Shown piece by piece: positions 1 through 12,900 of a DNA stretch of 64,000 nt (position 1 is its first letter; the number at the start of each line of letters is the position of its first letter). The notes beneath the pieces are model-generated. The model was not told where the DNA came from and did no database searches. It saw only the letters and a program-made list of their open reading frames with translations. The stretch is taken from assembly GCA_013396915.1 (NCBI GenBank), contig VWZL01002583.1, positions 186,001-250,000 of the forward strand, written 5' to 3'. A program made the position numbers and the translations under genes. This stretch comes from Stercorarius parasiticus (lineage: Eukaryota > Chordata > Aves > Charadriiformes > Stercorariidae).

Positions 1-3000
1 ATAAAATTAAAAATCTATAAACACGGATTCATGGGGTGGAGGAACCAGCTGTGCATTCACATTTGCTTGAGATACACTGAACCAGAAGAAATAACAGGAA
101 GACAGTGTACAAAAAAACCCAGTTATCTTTCTAAAAAATTAATTACAGTGGGAAGGAGGGGATGTCCATAGCAAGGTGATTGCTATCACTTTGGCATCAC
201 TGGATTGAAGCAGGTAGAGAGGAAGAAAGATGTTTGGTTTCACTGAAAAGTTACAAGTCAAGCTACATTTTAAAAATAATAATGTTATATTCTTCACTGA
301 TATAATTTCAATGACCTCAACGGTTTGGGAAATCTTGTGGCTAAGTGACAAAATTATTTTTCTGTGCTAATTGAGAAGATGGTAAGAACAAGCCTGCTTA
401 TTTCTGAATTGAACAAATACAAAGTCTGTACAGATACATGCAGGGTTTTTTTTCCCCCACAACAAAGAATCTTTCCTTCAGAGAAAGTTGTAATAAAAAT
501 TATTTGATGGTTTTAATGATTTAAACAGTTGTATCTTAAAAATTACAGTTCTAAACCTGAAGTTGATGTCAAATTCATGATTTATGGATGATAGTATCTA
601 GAGGACTGCTGCAAGTTCCTCATCAAATCTTAATCATAAAATGCACGTCTTGCCCAAAAGTACATTCCTACTATAGCAGTTATCCATAATGCAAACACAG
701 CAAGGATACTACAATTTGAAATGGAAAGCAAGAAGACCCATTGCCAGCAAGAAGAAAGTCTTCCAATTAAGATGCTGGACTGAGTCTCAGAAAGCTTACT
801 TCACACATATGCCACAGGATGTATCCCCCCTGCCTCCCCACTACATCTTCAACACTTGCTCTGTGTCTGGTCCTGACAAAAACAGAATGGGATTCTTCAG
901 TATAGTCATAACCTTCTCTAGTGGCTCAATGCATCAGAGAAATTATACTTCTTTTAGCATAATGTAGCCTAATACCATGCAAAACAATCCTTCAGTTCTC
1001 CTCACAAGGAGGAAAAGAAAACATAGGATTAAAAGCTAACAATATTTCACACTTAATTGCACAGTAATTGCCACAATGACTAATAAGTAAGCAACCTTAA
1101 TAAAGGCTGCATCAGCTGGAACATGCAAAGCTACCTACATTTCTCCAGATTCCCTAACAGGCTAAATTTGGCTCTGTTAATGTCAGTTATATTACAATTT
1201 ATCAGAGTTTGTTAGTGCTTGACATTTGCCTAAAATGTCAGCAACGTTTGACATAAAACCTCTATCACCTCCAAGAGATGTAGGAGAAAGTAAACATCTT
1301 GTTTGACCCATGTATGACAAAGGATACAAGAACAAACAGCCAAAAAAAAAAAAAAAAGCGGTTACGTTAAAATATGTGACTAAAAATTACTTACATTATC
1401 ATAATGTTCCGTAACTTAAAATTTCAAAGGAATATAATACAAAAATCAATAGAAGTCAAGACACAGATACAAAAATTTATTCAAGATATGAAAAGACTTC
1501 TATGGAAATACAATTTAAAAGTACGGATGAGAGAGAGATTGCTTCTCCCAGGTAGAAGATTAATAATAGGTAGTTGCAAAAGCATCCTTCCTCCTTCCCT
1601 CCTCCCCGCAAACAAATCACCCTTGCACTGGCAATAGATCTACTCCAGGTTGATTAGGAGATCAGATCTACCCTGAACAGTCCTGCCACCCTGACCGGAG
1701 TTCTGCCAATGGTTGCAATTTTGGTAAATACATCAGCAGAGGAAGAGGGTAGGGAAGCATTTAAATAGGTACCCCTTTATGGGGATAGCAATATGCATGC
1801 ACAGACACTATAGGTTCATCGGATGGTATAATTTTCTTTCTTAGTGCAGAAGGATGATACAAGTCATATTAAACCACAGAACTCATTAACATTTTGTAGT
1901 GGTATTTTTTTAAATTATGTGCATGGAACAAATAATAATAGTAAAACCAGTTTTCTTAACAAGATAAAAAAGTATAATTTGCATATGTATCCGTCTTTCT
2001 TTAGGGCAAAAGTTACTACTTATGTGGAAGAAGTATGGCAGTTCTATGGTTCTTTTACACCTCAAAGAAGGGGAAACACACTGTGAGAAAAGCTTTGCTG
2101 AAGCTTTGTTGCAGAATGAACAAACCAATCCTTCATGCTCCACATGTAGCATGTTAATCACCTGCTGCAAACTAAGAGTGAGTAGCTCCAACAGATTCCT
2201 ACAGGGAGCACACTACAAAGCAAGGACAGTGCTATATGCTATGCTATAGCATTGCTCATGGGTTGCTCCAAGGCACATTCTCGACATGTAAAAACCCAGC
2301 TACTTCTCTTGATGAGACTGGTTTACAAAAAGTGAAACAGAAAATAAAGGCAGAACAAAGGATGAATGAGAGCAATTATTACTGAGCGAAAAATGGTGAC
2401 TCAGATTAGCTTGTCAATGAATGATAAAAGCTCGATAGCTGAACTCATTGTGTCTTCACTTTGTTTAGTGAATTTATAGCAGTTCAGGGGCTGTTCAGCT
2501 CAAATAGATTTTTTAGGAAATGAACTTTAGTTATTTGTTTCATATCAACGCAACTTTTAAGCTCACTCTAACAACTTTCCAGTATACTAGGGAGAAAAAG
2601 GTGAAAATCTCTGTACTGCTAGTAGGCCTACTAACTCTCAAACTGTAATTATAAAGATTAAAAAAATATATATATTTTTTTTAAGTCACCAAATAATTTC
2701 ACTCCACATGAGACACTGGGATAATGTGAGAAAATTATAAAAGCATCAACAAATATATCATTAATAGAAACAAATACATTGTCAAGTCCAGGACAAACCG
2801 TAAGTTGTCAAAGTCCGTACCTGTCAATAAAAGGGACCAGTTGGAAAGCTTTGGAGAAGCAAGCCTTGAAAGGGTAACTCCAACAATTCCACCAAAATAC
2901 AAGGTTGCATCCATTCCAAAAGATATCAATGACCTAACGCAAATTCCGTGATAACAGTAAGACCCGCAACAGACACTGAGAGGAAGCTGTAAACCCCAAA

Positions 3001-4257
3001 AGCACACCAAATCACATAATAGCATGCCATAAAATATGGATTTTTTTCCACATCTTTTGAGTACGAGGACTGAAAACTCCTGACAATTTATGTTTGCTAG
3101 CCCAGGAGGCTCCTAAATCTCAATTTGTAATCCAAGTATTTTTCTGCTAATTCGTAAACCCATCATATTTCTGCTAATTTCAGAGACTCTGGACCCAGTC
3201 ACATCCACCAAGGATGTGTCCTACAAAACGTGTCTTTCACCTTGTCATCTGTTTCACCAAAAGCTCCTACCCTAAAAATTCACCTCTGAAATAGCATTTT
3301 ACTTGCTAATGAACAGCACTCTTGGAACTGAATACTGCAGTAGATGCAAATAAGTTCAGCTGAAATATATAAAAGACTAAGGATCTTCTTCCGATGCTTC
3401 TTGGCACCAATGAAAAATTAATTCATAGTTCTCTTCCTGGGAATATAAATAATCAAAGCTAAAGCACAAAAGGACAGAAATTCTTCACCAAAACATCCCC
3501 TCAATTTAACCTCTGTTCAAGTTCTTAATGTAAAGTTTGCATAAAAAATATACCACCCCGCAGCTACTAGAGTTTTCATGATGCCTTCACACATCACAGT
3601 GAAGAAAAAACAAAAGGCAGCGTGAAGGCAGTAGCAATAATCCTTGCTTTACCTTTCTTTCACATTCAACTTCCAAACCTCTTCTACATTACAAAACCTC
3701 ATCTGAATTTCATCTGAAAAATATCCCTCCTCCTCTCTAATCCAGACTCTATCATTGCCTCCAACTCATAATGCAGTTATTCTACAGGATTCATAATTGT
3801 CCTGTGATTATTTCAACATCTATGGGAACTGAGCTGTATTGAGAAACAGTCCACTTAACAGCGGTCCTGTTTTCTGCTGCCTACTATTTACTGTGTCATT
3901 TTGTCTTTCACAAAATTGAGATTGTTCAAACGAGCAGTAAGTGGGTTTGAAAAAGCCGTCCATCTCTTGCCTCTATCCATGCAGAGTCACTGCTCTTTTT
4001 ACTCCGCTCCTTTCCCTGCAAACATAAAGCAAAATGTGTTTTGAAAGATTATTTGTTGTCAGATATCACTGGGCTATCTTTGTCCACTGCTGGAAAAGAA
4101 AGCATACTAAGTTTTGGTTATAAGGCTTCTGCTCTGTCTGTTTTTCCCAGATTAGTACATAGCACGCAACACATATCAATGTGCAAGCGTTTTGCGCCTC
4201 AGAAACTAATAGTGCTTTAAAAGTGTTCATTAGATTTTATGCTACCCTGGAGAAGAA
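1..4257. other. Unique AT-rich DNA, no gene seen
   Basis: No coding gene or recognisable transposon is seen. Open frames are at most about 96 codons and show no family motif. Small features are a run of 16 A at 1342-1357, a perfect 22-bp AT palindrome at 2660-2681 (A7, then TATATATA, then T7) and two nearby copies of 'tttctgctaatt' around 3138-3178. A weak minus-strand exon candidate at 2821-2933 is discussed in the findings. Confidence 0.6.
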
Positions 4258-4378
4258 TTTCACATTTCACAGATGGAGGAATCAAGAATGAATGATCGAG
4301 TCACTTGTCCGAAGTAATTTAGTGGCAAATTCAAGAACAGAACCCAAGTCCCCTACTATATCCATTATGCCATACGCT
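4258..4378 (-). mobile_element. Ancient MIR-like SINE relic
   Basis: Read on the plus strand, this stretch follows the reverse complement of a MIR-type SINE. It has 'catttcacagatggaggaa', then 'gtcacttgtccgaag', then 'agtggcaaattcaagaacag', 'aacccaagtcccct' and finally 'tccattatgccat'. The order and spacing match the usual blocks (fall in the count of bases to the tRNA-like end: gatgaggaaactgag, cacttgcccaaggtc, agtggcagagc, gaacccaggtct, actatgccat). Such SINEs are tRNA-derived and were mobilised long ago by L2/CR1-type LINEs. The copy is heavily diverged and surely inactive. The family name is an inference from remembered consensus; a repeat-library search could place it in a related SINE family instead. 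Confidence 0.5.
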
Positions 4379-5430
4379 TCAATATCAACAGTTAGTATCA
4401 GCAGAAACTCCTTTTACAACTTTTCCTGTTTAATGAATCTTTCTGATCAAGCCTGATAGTAAGATGTCCCATTACAGAGAGAAAAGATTATTTCTTCTGT
4501 GCTAATGAACTGCAATCTTGATCTGAAATGACAGTACTCCACTAACAGTCAGAGGTTTGGATTGCTTGCCATCTGTTCATTCATGTATAATTTCAAAGGG
4601 AAAATCATCAACTAAGCTAAATGAACAATTTTGTGATTTGAACTTTGTAGGTCATTTATCTCTGAAGGTTTAAGATAATTTGGCTATAGTAACTACCACA
4701 TTTTTATTATCAAATACACAATATAAGGAAAAATTGTTTTCCATACAGAGTTTCAAATCTTGAGAACCATAGGGACTTTTCTAGATGCTAAATATCTGCA
4801 GCTCCCACTGATTTAACAGGAGCAGCAAGTGGTCAACATCTTTTGACTTTTTAGAAAGATAAAAATAACAGCATCAAATAAGTAACAGTCTGGTAAGCCA
4901 ATTATCTTCTCATCAAATCATAATGAGGTCACTACTATATATTTTTCAGAATGCCCACTTATTCCTTTTATTATCTGATCCTGGGACATTGTCTTTTTGC
5001 TATAGGCACTATTAAGAGAGGTTTAAAAACAAGAAAAAAACCTATAAATATATGTTATTTGCTCTACTCTTTGTTATTCTGTTCTTCTACTCTTGCTCCA
5101 TGAGTTAACAGAAGTAACTTCTTTGAAGGAAATAAAAGGATAACTATTTGAAGTTTTCTAAAAAAGGTCTCCTTGTAACCTTTTTTTATTATTGACCTTT
5201 ATTTGTTGTGACCAATACTGCTTGTGAGTATTCAAACAGTATAGACAGTATAACATATTAATTCTGACTTTATGCTTACAGAGAGCTCTGAAACATAACT
5301 GCAATGTTTAGAGAGCAGTAGCATGTTATCATTCTCCTGGAACCTGCCACCACTAGTAGGCAATGATCCTAATGGGAAAAGGCTAAGCAGTATAAAGTAT
5401 TACACGTTTATTGATGCATTTTAAGGGCAA
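4379..5430. other. Unique AT-rich DNA, nothing recognised
   Basis: No gene, RNA or repeat is recognised between the SINE relic and the first CR1 fragment. It holds short A/T runs only. Confidence 0.55.
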
Positions 5431-5866
5431 GGAAGATGATTAGGGGACTGCAACACCTCTCATGTGAAGAAAGGCTGAAGGATTTGGGTCAATTCAGTCT
5501 GGAAAAAAGACGGCTGAGGGGGGATCTTATCAATGCTTATAAATACTTAAAGGGTGGGCGTCAGGAGGATGGGGCCAGGCTCTTTTCAGTGGTGGCCAGC
5601 GACAGGACAAGAGGTAATGGGCGCAAACTTGAGCATAGGAAGTTCCATCTCAACATGAGGAGGAACTTCTTTACTTTGAGGGTGGCAGAGCACTGGAACA
5701 GGCTGCCCAGAGAGGTGGTGGAGTCTCCATCTCTGGAGACATTCAAAACCCACCTGGACGTGTTCCTGTGCAACCTGCTCTGGGTGACCCTGCTCCGTCA
5801 GGGGGGTTGGACTAGATGATCTCCAGAGGTCCCTTCCAACCCTATCATTCTGTGATTCTGTGATTT
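5431..5866 (+). mobile_element. CR1 LINE 3' fragment (5'-truncated)
   Basis: This is a 5'-truncated CR1 retrotransposon carrying the last part of ORF2 and the 3' untranslated end. The frame at 5436-5819 stays open and reads the CR1 post-reverse-transcriptase region: [18 protein letters not shown], then [16 protein letters not shown], then [15 protein letters not shown], then [12 protein letters not shown]. The 3' end has 'ggttggactagatgatctcc', 'aggtcccttccaac' and closes with 'attctgtgattctgtgattt', the octamer-type tail of bird CR1. 5' truncation is normal for LINEs, whose reverse transcription starts at the RNA 3' end. The 'gatctccagaggtccc' tail and 'cacctggacgtgttcctgtg' wording put it in the same broad type as the copies at 26363 and 47703, not the 'gatctttaaggtccc' type. 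It lacks the catalytic palm and cannot move itself. Confidence 0.93.
5436..5819 (+). pseudogene. CR1 ORF2 C-terminal remnant, open frame
   Basis: A 127-codon open frame corresponds to the C-terminal tail of CR1 ORF2, downstream of the reverse-transcriptase palm and thumb. It has no stop or frameshift until the TAG at 5817-5819, so the CR1 part is little damaged. There is no YADD/FADD active site and no endonuclease domain in this piece, so it encodes no working enzyme. The ATG at 5436 is internal to ORF2 and is not a real start. No promoter is seen. Confidence 0.85.
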
Positions 5867-8721
5867 TAGCTTATCAATCCACTTTTTAATAAGAGATGTA
5901 GGAGTCGTACTTATTCAGCATCAACTACAATTTGAAAAGGAGTTACTGACAAAGTAAAATTAGAGACAGCCTAATCTTGGGAGAAAATTTCTGTGGCGTT
6001 CAGTTCTGTTGCTCTAGAATCAAGCATTCTTTAGATTAAAGGGTCTGGAAAAAAAAAAGACAGTAACACCATAGGAGTAATTCAAGCACTAATATTTTTA
6101 CTTACCTATAGGAAATTAAAATAGAGGAGTCATAAACCAAGGATTTGATCCTGAACTGATCAACACAGCACCAGTTAAGATGCTTCATTTTGTTCTGTTT
6201 CGAAATTTAGGTCCAGAAATTAAAAGACAGTCAAGAATTCTGTACAGCCAGAGAAATCTAATTATTGTGTTGGAAAAAGAAGATGATGTTAAATAAAAAT
6301 ATTTTAAATTATAATTGGTCAAAGAATTCAGTGGGACTTCCAGGATTGGGGTAGGGGTAAAAGGCTGGGAATTAATGTAAAAGTATTAATAACTTTTAAT
6401 AGGTTTGACAATTAGTTTTTACAGTTGTGCTGGATGGCCCAGGGAATACTGTATTTAGATCGTTTTCGAACTCACCTGTGGTTTTAGTATCTGAATCTCA
6501 GGACCTTGCTTAGTGATTTTGGATACTGAATTAAGCTTAGCTATTTTGAGGAAGGTAAACACCTATGAAACACCATGGAAATTGGTTCCGTAGTTGCCAT
6601 TTTAATACAGTAAGGCTGAAGCATGTCACAGAGTAAACCACCTCTTTCTCATACCGCTTTTGGAAATAGCCCGGGCACAGAGTTCAGTCATGCTGCCCAG
6701 AGGCTGACATGCAGACATGCCTAAATTTGGTGGTTTAATTCACAACTAACTCTGTTCACATAATCAGAGATTATATAGAAATAAATTTTGGAAATCAATT
6801 GGCAATCAAAGTAAAATGGAAAGGGCGTGCAGGCAGCTTTATTTCACTGAGAGAATGAAGGGACATCTTTCTTAACAGTGTTTCTGTTTTCCCTTTACCT
6901 TAGGAGTCCTAGCTCACTGCCCCAGTTCATTATGTTTCCACTTTATTATTATAGCATGACATCTTTGACCATTAAAAAACATTTATCACTATAAATTGTG
7001 AAGTGATGCAAAATGAAGCAATGATCCATTTCCAACTTGATAACCAGAATGGCTGTAAGAAATAATGATGGTCAGACTGCTGCTCAAGTGCTATAAGTCT
7101 CTAATGATCAAAGGAGTGTGTCATTCCCTTTAACCAGGCTACTCAGCCTTCTCTTTAGGTAGTTAGGGATGAACACTCAACAGTGGTTTGGATTCAATCA
7201 TAAAATGAAGTTTCTACGTAACCCCACTGTTCATAATACGCTTCTGTTACCTCCCTGCTTTTCTTTGAGAAACAGGATAAAACCACAAGTACATTTTTTC
7301 AGTACCTCTTTACTTAAATTTATTTATAAAATTGAATTGTGGTTGTCAGAGTCTGTACATTCAAATGGAGAAAAGAAAAGGAAGTTCCCTTCTTCAGAAA
7401 AACGTGTTCAAACATACATTCAAATTCTGACACACCTCCCTGAATCGAAAATATCGTGGAGAACCTGCTCATTCCTTCACATATGGTATCTCTTTTTACC
7501 GTGATAATATATTGTCCTTTACTCCTAAGGATGACATGTAGGTTATGAGCTTTCCCTCATCCTCACCTATTTCTGCTCTCTTCTTTCACTGTCTCAAACC
7601 AGCAACCAGATCCACTTATAAATCAAGTAAATGAACTGTTATACTGCTATGTAAATATTTTCATTTAAATTAATTTTTTTTTAAGAAAAATTAAACACCC
7701 TGGATATATATAATACGTGGACAATGAGAATGAACTGTGGGATAAGCATTCACTTTCCATATTTCTTAAGTATGTACCAGTGTATGTTATTTTCCCTACA
7801 CTTGTTCTAATTCTAATTAAGCCTTCTCAGTACCGCTGCCTCCTAATCATTCTTTTTCTGTCCAAGCTTTCTAAGCAGAACAGTTCACTCAAGTAATACT
7901 CATCTGCCCCAGGCCTGAACGAAGTTTTTTATGTTTGGATTTATTTTCAAAATGAGCCTTGCAGCTAATGAATGCCATTTCCAAATGTCCTCCAAAATTC
8001 AAAAGAATTGTAAAACTCTTCCTTTCACAGAAAGCCAATGTTTCCTTGTATTTTTGTTGCCCCTCCCACTTTTTTATTATTATTTTTTTAAACATGAGCA
8101 ATACTGCATTCTAGAAGTATAAAGCTACATGAAGGCACAGCGCATCATATTTCTGTCATTTGCATCTTTTATCTGCATTTCATTTAAAGCTACAGAGCAT
8201 TAGCATCTACACTAATTCGCAATGAATATAAAGCGATTGCCAAGTAAACAGGATTTAGGGCAACTCAATAGCACATTTGCTGCTACACATTCTTTTCCCA
8301 ATAACCACATAGTTTCCACTTATGGAAACATCTTTTGATTTCAGTATACTAGAGGTTTTTCCTCTCCATTTTTCTTTTAAAGTCCACACTGCACCCATCA
8401 CCACCTGTGATGTGTTTCCTCAGAGTATGAACCGCTACTGAAATTGAGGTTCTGTTATAAGAAGTGAACAGAGAAACTTCCAAAGCACATTTAGGATGCT
8501 TTACGCTGTCATCTATCCAAAATACTTTTCTTTGAGTACTACCCTGCAGGAAGGTTGCCACTGGCTATTGTGCTAGCAAAATGAGAAATGTAATATCTGT
8601 AATTCCTAGTGCAGTATGTACATGCTTTCATGTTTGTTTTCAATATTAGGCAATAGGCCAGGGAAGGGTGGTTGTTTTTTTTTTGTCAAGGATACATCAC
8701 AACTTATCCTTTCTTTTCACA
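5867..8721. other. Unique AT-rich DNA, no gene seen
   Basis: No gene is supported. The longest frame (7169-7504, plus, 111 codons) shows no recognisable motif and ordinary AT-rich composition. An octamer-type ATTTGCAT lies at 8158-8165, which is unremarkable by itself. A T-run lies just before the next CR1 (about 8674-8683). Confidence 0.55.
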
Positions 8722-9088
8722 AAGCTCAACACGTCCAGGGATGGGGCAGCCACAGCTTCTCTGGGCAACCTGTTCCAGTGTCTCACCACCCTCACAGCAA
8801 AGAATTTCTTCCTAATATCTAATCTGAATCTACCCTCTTCTAGTTTAAAGCCGTTACCCCTCACCCTACCACTCCACTCCCTCATAAAGAGTCCCTCCTC
8901 ATCTTTCCTCTAGGCCCCCTTTAAGTTCTGGAAGGCCGCTATGAGGTCTCCCTGGAGCCTTCTCTTCTCTAAGCTGAATAACCCCAACTCTCTCAGCCTG
9001 TCTTCACAGGAGACGTGCTCCAGCCCTCTGACCATCTTTGTGGCCCTCCCCCAGACCCATTCCAGCAGGTCCATGTCCTTCTTGTGCT
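8722..9088 (-). mobile_element. CR1 LINE internal fragment lacking its 3' end
   Basis: On the minus strand this reads CR1 ORF2 C-terminal sequence: 'aagaaggacatggacctgct' at the upstream end near 9088, then 'ctggagcacgtctcctgtga', 'cagcttagagaagagaagg' and, near 8740-8800, the segment for [21 protein letters not shown]. Homology starts at about 8722 inside the codons for the ORF2 C terminus. The usual 3' UTR and octamer tail do not follow. LINEs are usually truncated at the 5' end, so loss of the 3' end suggests a deletion or later rearrangement after insertion. Small indels break the frame, which is open only for short stretches. It belongs to the same broad type as the copies at 18934, 25244 and 44590. 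Confidence 0.9.
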
Positions 9089-9940
9089 AAGTTATGTTCC
9101 ATGTCAGTTGACACCATGTTGAGTCAGGCTAATGATATGAACTGCTTCCCAGAATGAGGCTTATAAAACTATCAGGCAATTCAAACAGGACTGCCTATCT
9201 TGACTAGAGACTACCACATGGTCAGTGTAGACAGTATTCTTCTTGGTACGTGAAATCACTTTATGAGTCATAGGTCTCTGACAGGAGACCACAACTGGGG
9301 TAGTCTAAAGGGCACCCTTCTGAAATAAGAGATGGAAGAAGCTGGTGAAATCAGTTTTCTCTCTGGATACAGTACTCTCTTATGAGGTCAAGAGCATCAT
9401 ATAGTCACTAGTCTTAACTTGTGAAAATAGGTATAAGAAAGACATCAAACTGGAAGACTGTGTTCACATAAAATCACTTTAGAAAATGTTTATTCCACCT
9501 ACTCAAGATACCAAGATGTGGAGACTGTAGCATTGCTTGCTTGATTATTAAGTTACTTCTAAATTAAAGATGGTTTTCACATCTTCACCTTCGCCCCCCT
9601 CAAAAAACCCACACTTTTTAATAAGCATGCTCTCTGTCAAGGAACCTCATGGACATTTCACCATTATGAATTTTCTGTCAAGTCATGGATGCTCTTCAGG
9701 CCAGATTATGAAGGCATTGGCAAAGGATCTTCCTGAACCAACAAATGCTTAGCCATCTTCTAGTTTCTAATGTAGGACCATATGATAATGTACTAATGCA
9801 CCTGCAATGAGAATATAATTTGCTTGAGTGAAAGAATTCCAAAATAATTTTCATCAAACTCAGGTTATCGAGGCAACTTGAAAATAAAAAGGTCAGCTTT
9901 TTTCATTTAAACTTCTGTATGTGATATTTATGTCTTGCAC

Positions 9941-9970
9941 ATTTCTGGGGGAAGAATTTCCCCCAGAAAT
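9941..9970. repeat. Perfect inverted repeat, 13-bp stem, 4-base loop
   Basis: The left arm 'atttctgggggaa' (9941-9953) is the exact reverse complement of the right arm 'ttcccccagaaat' (9958-9970), with 'gaat' between. The G5/C5 core is striking in otherwise AT-rich DNA. No T-run follows that would suggest an RNA polymerase III end, and no gene lies beside it. The role is unknown; it may be chance or the remnant of a small palindromic element. Confidence 0.85.
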
Positions 9971-12900
9971 CCCCTTTGTTTAATACCTATAATTTTTTCC
10001 CTCAGTGAGGCACCAGAGCTTTTCATAAAATAAATTCTATGAAACAAATTACATTACAACCACTTCTGCTTACTAAAGGACAGCAGCTCCCATGACAAAG
10101 GTCTCTGTAATCTTCATATGCTTCCAGTTACTCCCTTTAAAGGCAAGAACTCTTTGTACTATATATAAAGCAGGTAGACAGTAAGGCCACTGCCAAAACC
10201 AGAATCCACTCAGATTCTCTCAGTCATTAGAATCAAAGTAGAAGCTTTACTTGCTGGGAAAGAAAGTCTTTTAACTTTCATGGAAGGGACACACATTACT
10301 GGACTGCTGTCGCATTACTTTTTTTTTTTTCACCAATGATTTAAGTTGGTTTCTAAGCTCCTTAGATCAGGATTTGTAGCTTTAATACCACGTGTCACAC
10401 AGAATTATAGTCTGACATACAAATGTTAATATAACAACAATTGACCCCGTAGGCATCTACAAATTCTGTTCTATCCATGTCTGTCAACATGAGTCAGTAC
10501 TAATAGCAAACTTGGCATAAGAAATACTTTTAGAATTTTTTCAACAGGTTCCAAATATTGCTTTTTCTATCTCTTTTCCTTTTCTACAGCTCTAGGTTCC
10601 CTCATCCTTTTTAAACCTAATTTTGGAAAGTGTCTATAGGGATTTCCTCAACAGTTTCTGGGCCTCCCTATTCCCATGGATAAGTTTCACCCAGTTTTGC
10701 ATTGGATTAAGTCTATATGATTTGTTGTATATTGAGATCTTATGCAGCTATGCATGTCTATGGTAATATTTGCAAACACAAAGCAGATTCTTCTCAAAAG
10801 GTACAGGTGATAGTTTTAGCAAGCAACTGAAATATTTGCCAAGCTAAAATATCAACCCTGCTGGATGAAAACCAGAACAAATTAAGAGTAATGAAGCTGC
10901 CAGGCAGAGTTTAGATGGTCTTGCTTATCAGCACATCAATGCCTGTAAGCTTTCTGCAGGTCTAATCCAATTCTTTAAACAGTCTATTATCCCCTCCATC
11001 CTAGAAAAGACAATAGGAATTCCTCATCAGGTTGAAAAACTGGCCCGAGGCCTTCCTGTGTGAACAACAAAATAGTTTTGAAGTCAACCAGGCAGTGCTT
11101 CAATCAAAATAAATTCTTCAAAAGCCAGGCTAGTAGATATGGTGGACATAGCCCTACATTTCAATAGAAGAAAAACTTTGTTATGAATATTTCAGGTAAA
11201 AATGTGCATATGTTCTACTAAATGTAATGAAAAAAATAACTTTAAGGACTGTAAGCATTAGAAAATCAAAACTGTTTCACATGCACAGTTTTTATAGGAT
11301 AATGTATTTCTGCCACATTTTATACTGTATTTATCCTACTTTCTGTATGTATAGAAGAGTTCAAATTTTTTTCTTTAAATACATTCAGTGTTGACAAAAA
11401 AGTGTTAGGAATGGCAAATGAATTTTTCATGAGAAAACATGGCTGAGGCCATGACAGGGTCAAACTCTTCCCCTAGAGCTATGCCTATGTGTCTTAATGT
11501 TTTCCTTGAAGCTCTACCCCTTGGAGTCAAATTGTGGAGAAATATTCAAACTCTCTTCCTCAAATGTTCTTCCCTGATGAATATTCAGAAAGTTCTAGTT
11601 ATCTGCGCAGGAACAGAACCAAACATCTTTAAATGCTCTACAAAAGCTATCAAACAATCATTTTTGTTGTTATTTTTTCCAGTGGTAGATACGTTCTGAA
11701 AGCCTCATTTAAAAAAAAAAGTTCCACTACCCCAACAAGTACTTAATTTTCTTAAAACTGTCTGAAGGAAAAAATCATAAACCTTTTATCTAAATTGGCA
11801 GGGTTTTTTTGAGTGCCGAAGATCCACAGCATATATTTAGATTTGTCAAAAGAAAAGAGATAAAGGTATTTTGCTTCAGGCTGTAGGATAGCTTACATAT
11901 TTTTCCCCTTTAATACATATTTTTGAAATAGATTTAAATTCAAGCCTGCCTTCTAGCAGGACCTGTTCAAGATATATCTTAGTTATTAAAGACACTGCAA
12001 TTACTAAAGACTATCTGATGACTTCTAAGAGATGAATGAGGGGCATTAGACTAGTTCATAACATGCAAATACATTCCCTACTGGCGATTTCAGCTGTGAG
12101 CCCAAGGACTCCATTGACCTGGGGCACCAGTTCCTTCCGAGATCAGCACAAAACATCCCAGTGTGGCATAGATAAAGAACATTTTCCAGCTGTGCTTCTG
12201 AACAATCTTTTCCTGCTCAAACATTAGAATGACATTTCCACCCCTCATTTTGCTTAGTCTGCCAGCCACTTAAAATTTTTGTCCAAAATTTTGCATCCTT
12301 CAATTCTTTTAGCTCTTGTGATTTTGAATTCCTGTTCTTTTATATTCTTCTATTCTTTCCTTCAGCAAGCTGTCACTCACCTCTCCAGTGTTCACTGGGA
12401 TTTTTGTAGTTCTTCTACTGTCTATTCAAAGTGTGGAATTATGACCCACACATGAAGCTCAACTCAATGAAAGCTGTGTTTCTAATTCATTCTCTTTCCC
12501 AACCATTATCCTAAGTTTCTACTCTCAGTCCTTCATATTACCAGACTTATCTCCAAAACCAGGAGCAGACACTATGAAGACAGGACTGCTACGCAGACAT
12601 GAGGCCAGCTGTCATGTAACCTGTAGCACATGCTACCACATCCTTAATATCCTTTGTCATCTTTCCTCCTACTGCCTCATGTTTCACATGCTATGAAGAG
12701 GTTGTTTCCCTACCATAGCTGACCAATTTTATAATATTATCAACTGTTTCTGTTGATCATTTTCCCCGTGCAGTCCTTCCCGCTTTTGGAGAGTACTCAT
12801 CAGAAACATTCCCTGCATCGCTTCATTAGCAAGCTTAACATTCCTTTTTTAAAATCCACTCTGACATCTACCAATTTGTTTTGCATAAAGAAAATTCATT

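Noticed and set aside
2660..2681. 22-bp perfect AT palindrome as a functional site
   Set aside because: A-run, TA repeat and T-run arrangements arise easily in AT-rich DNA; nothing nearby supports a role.
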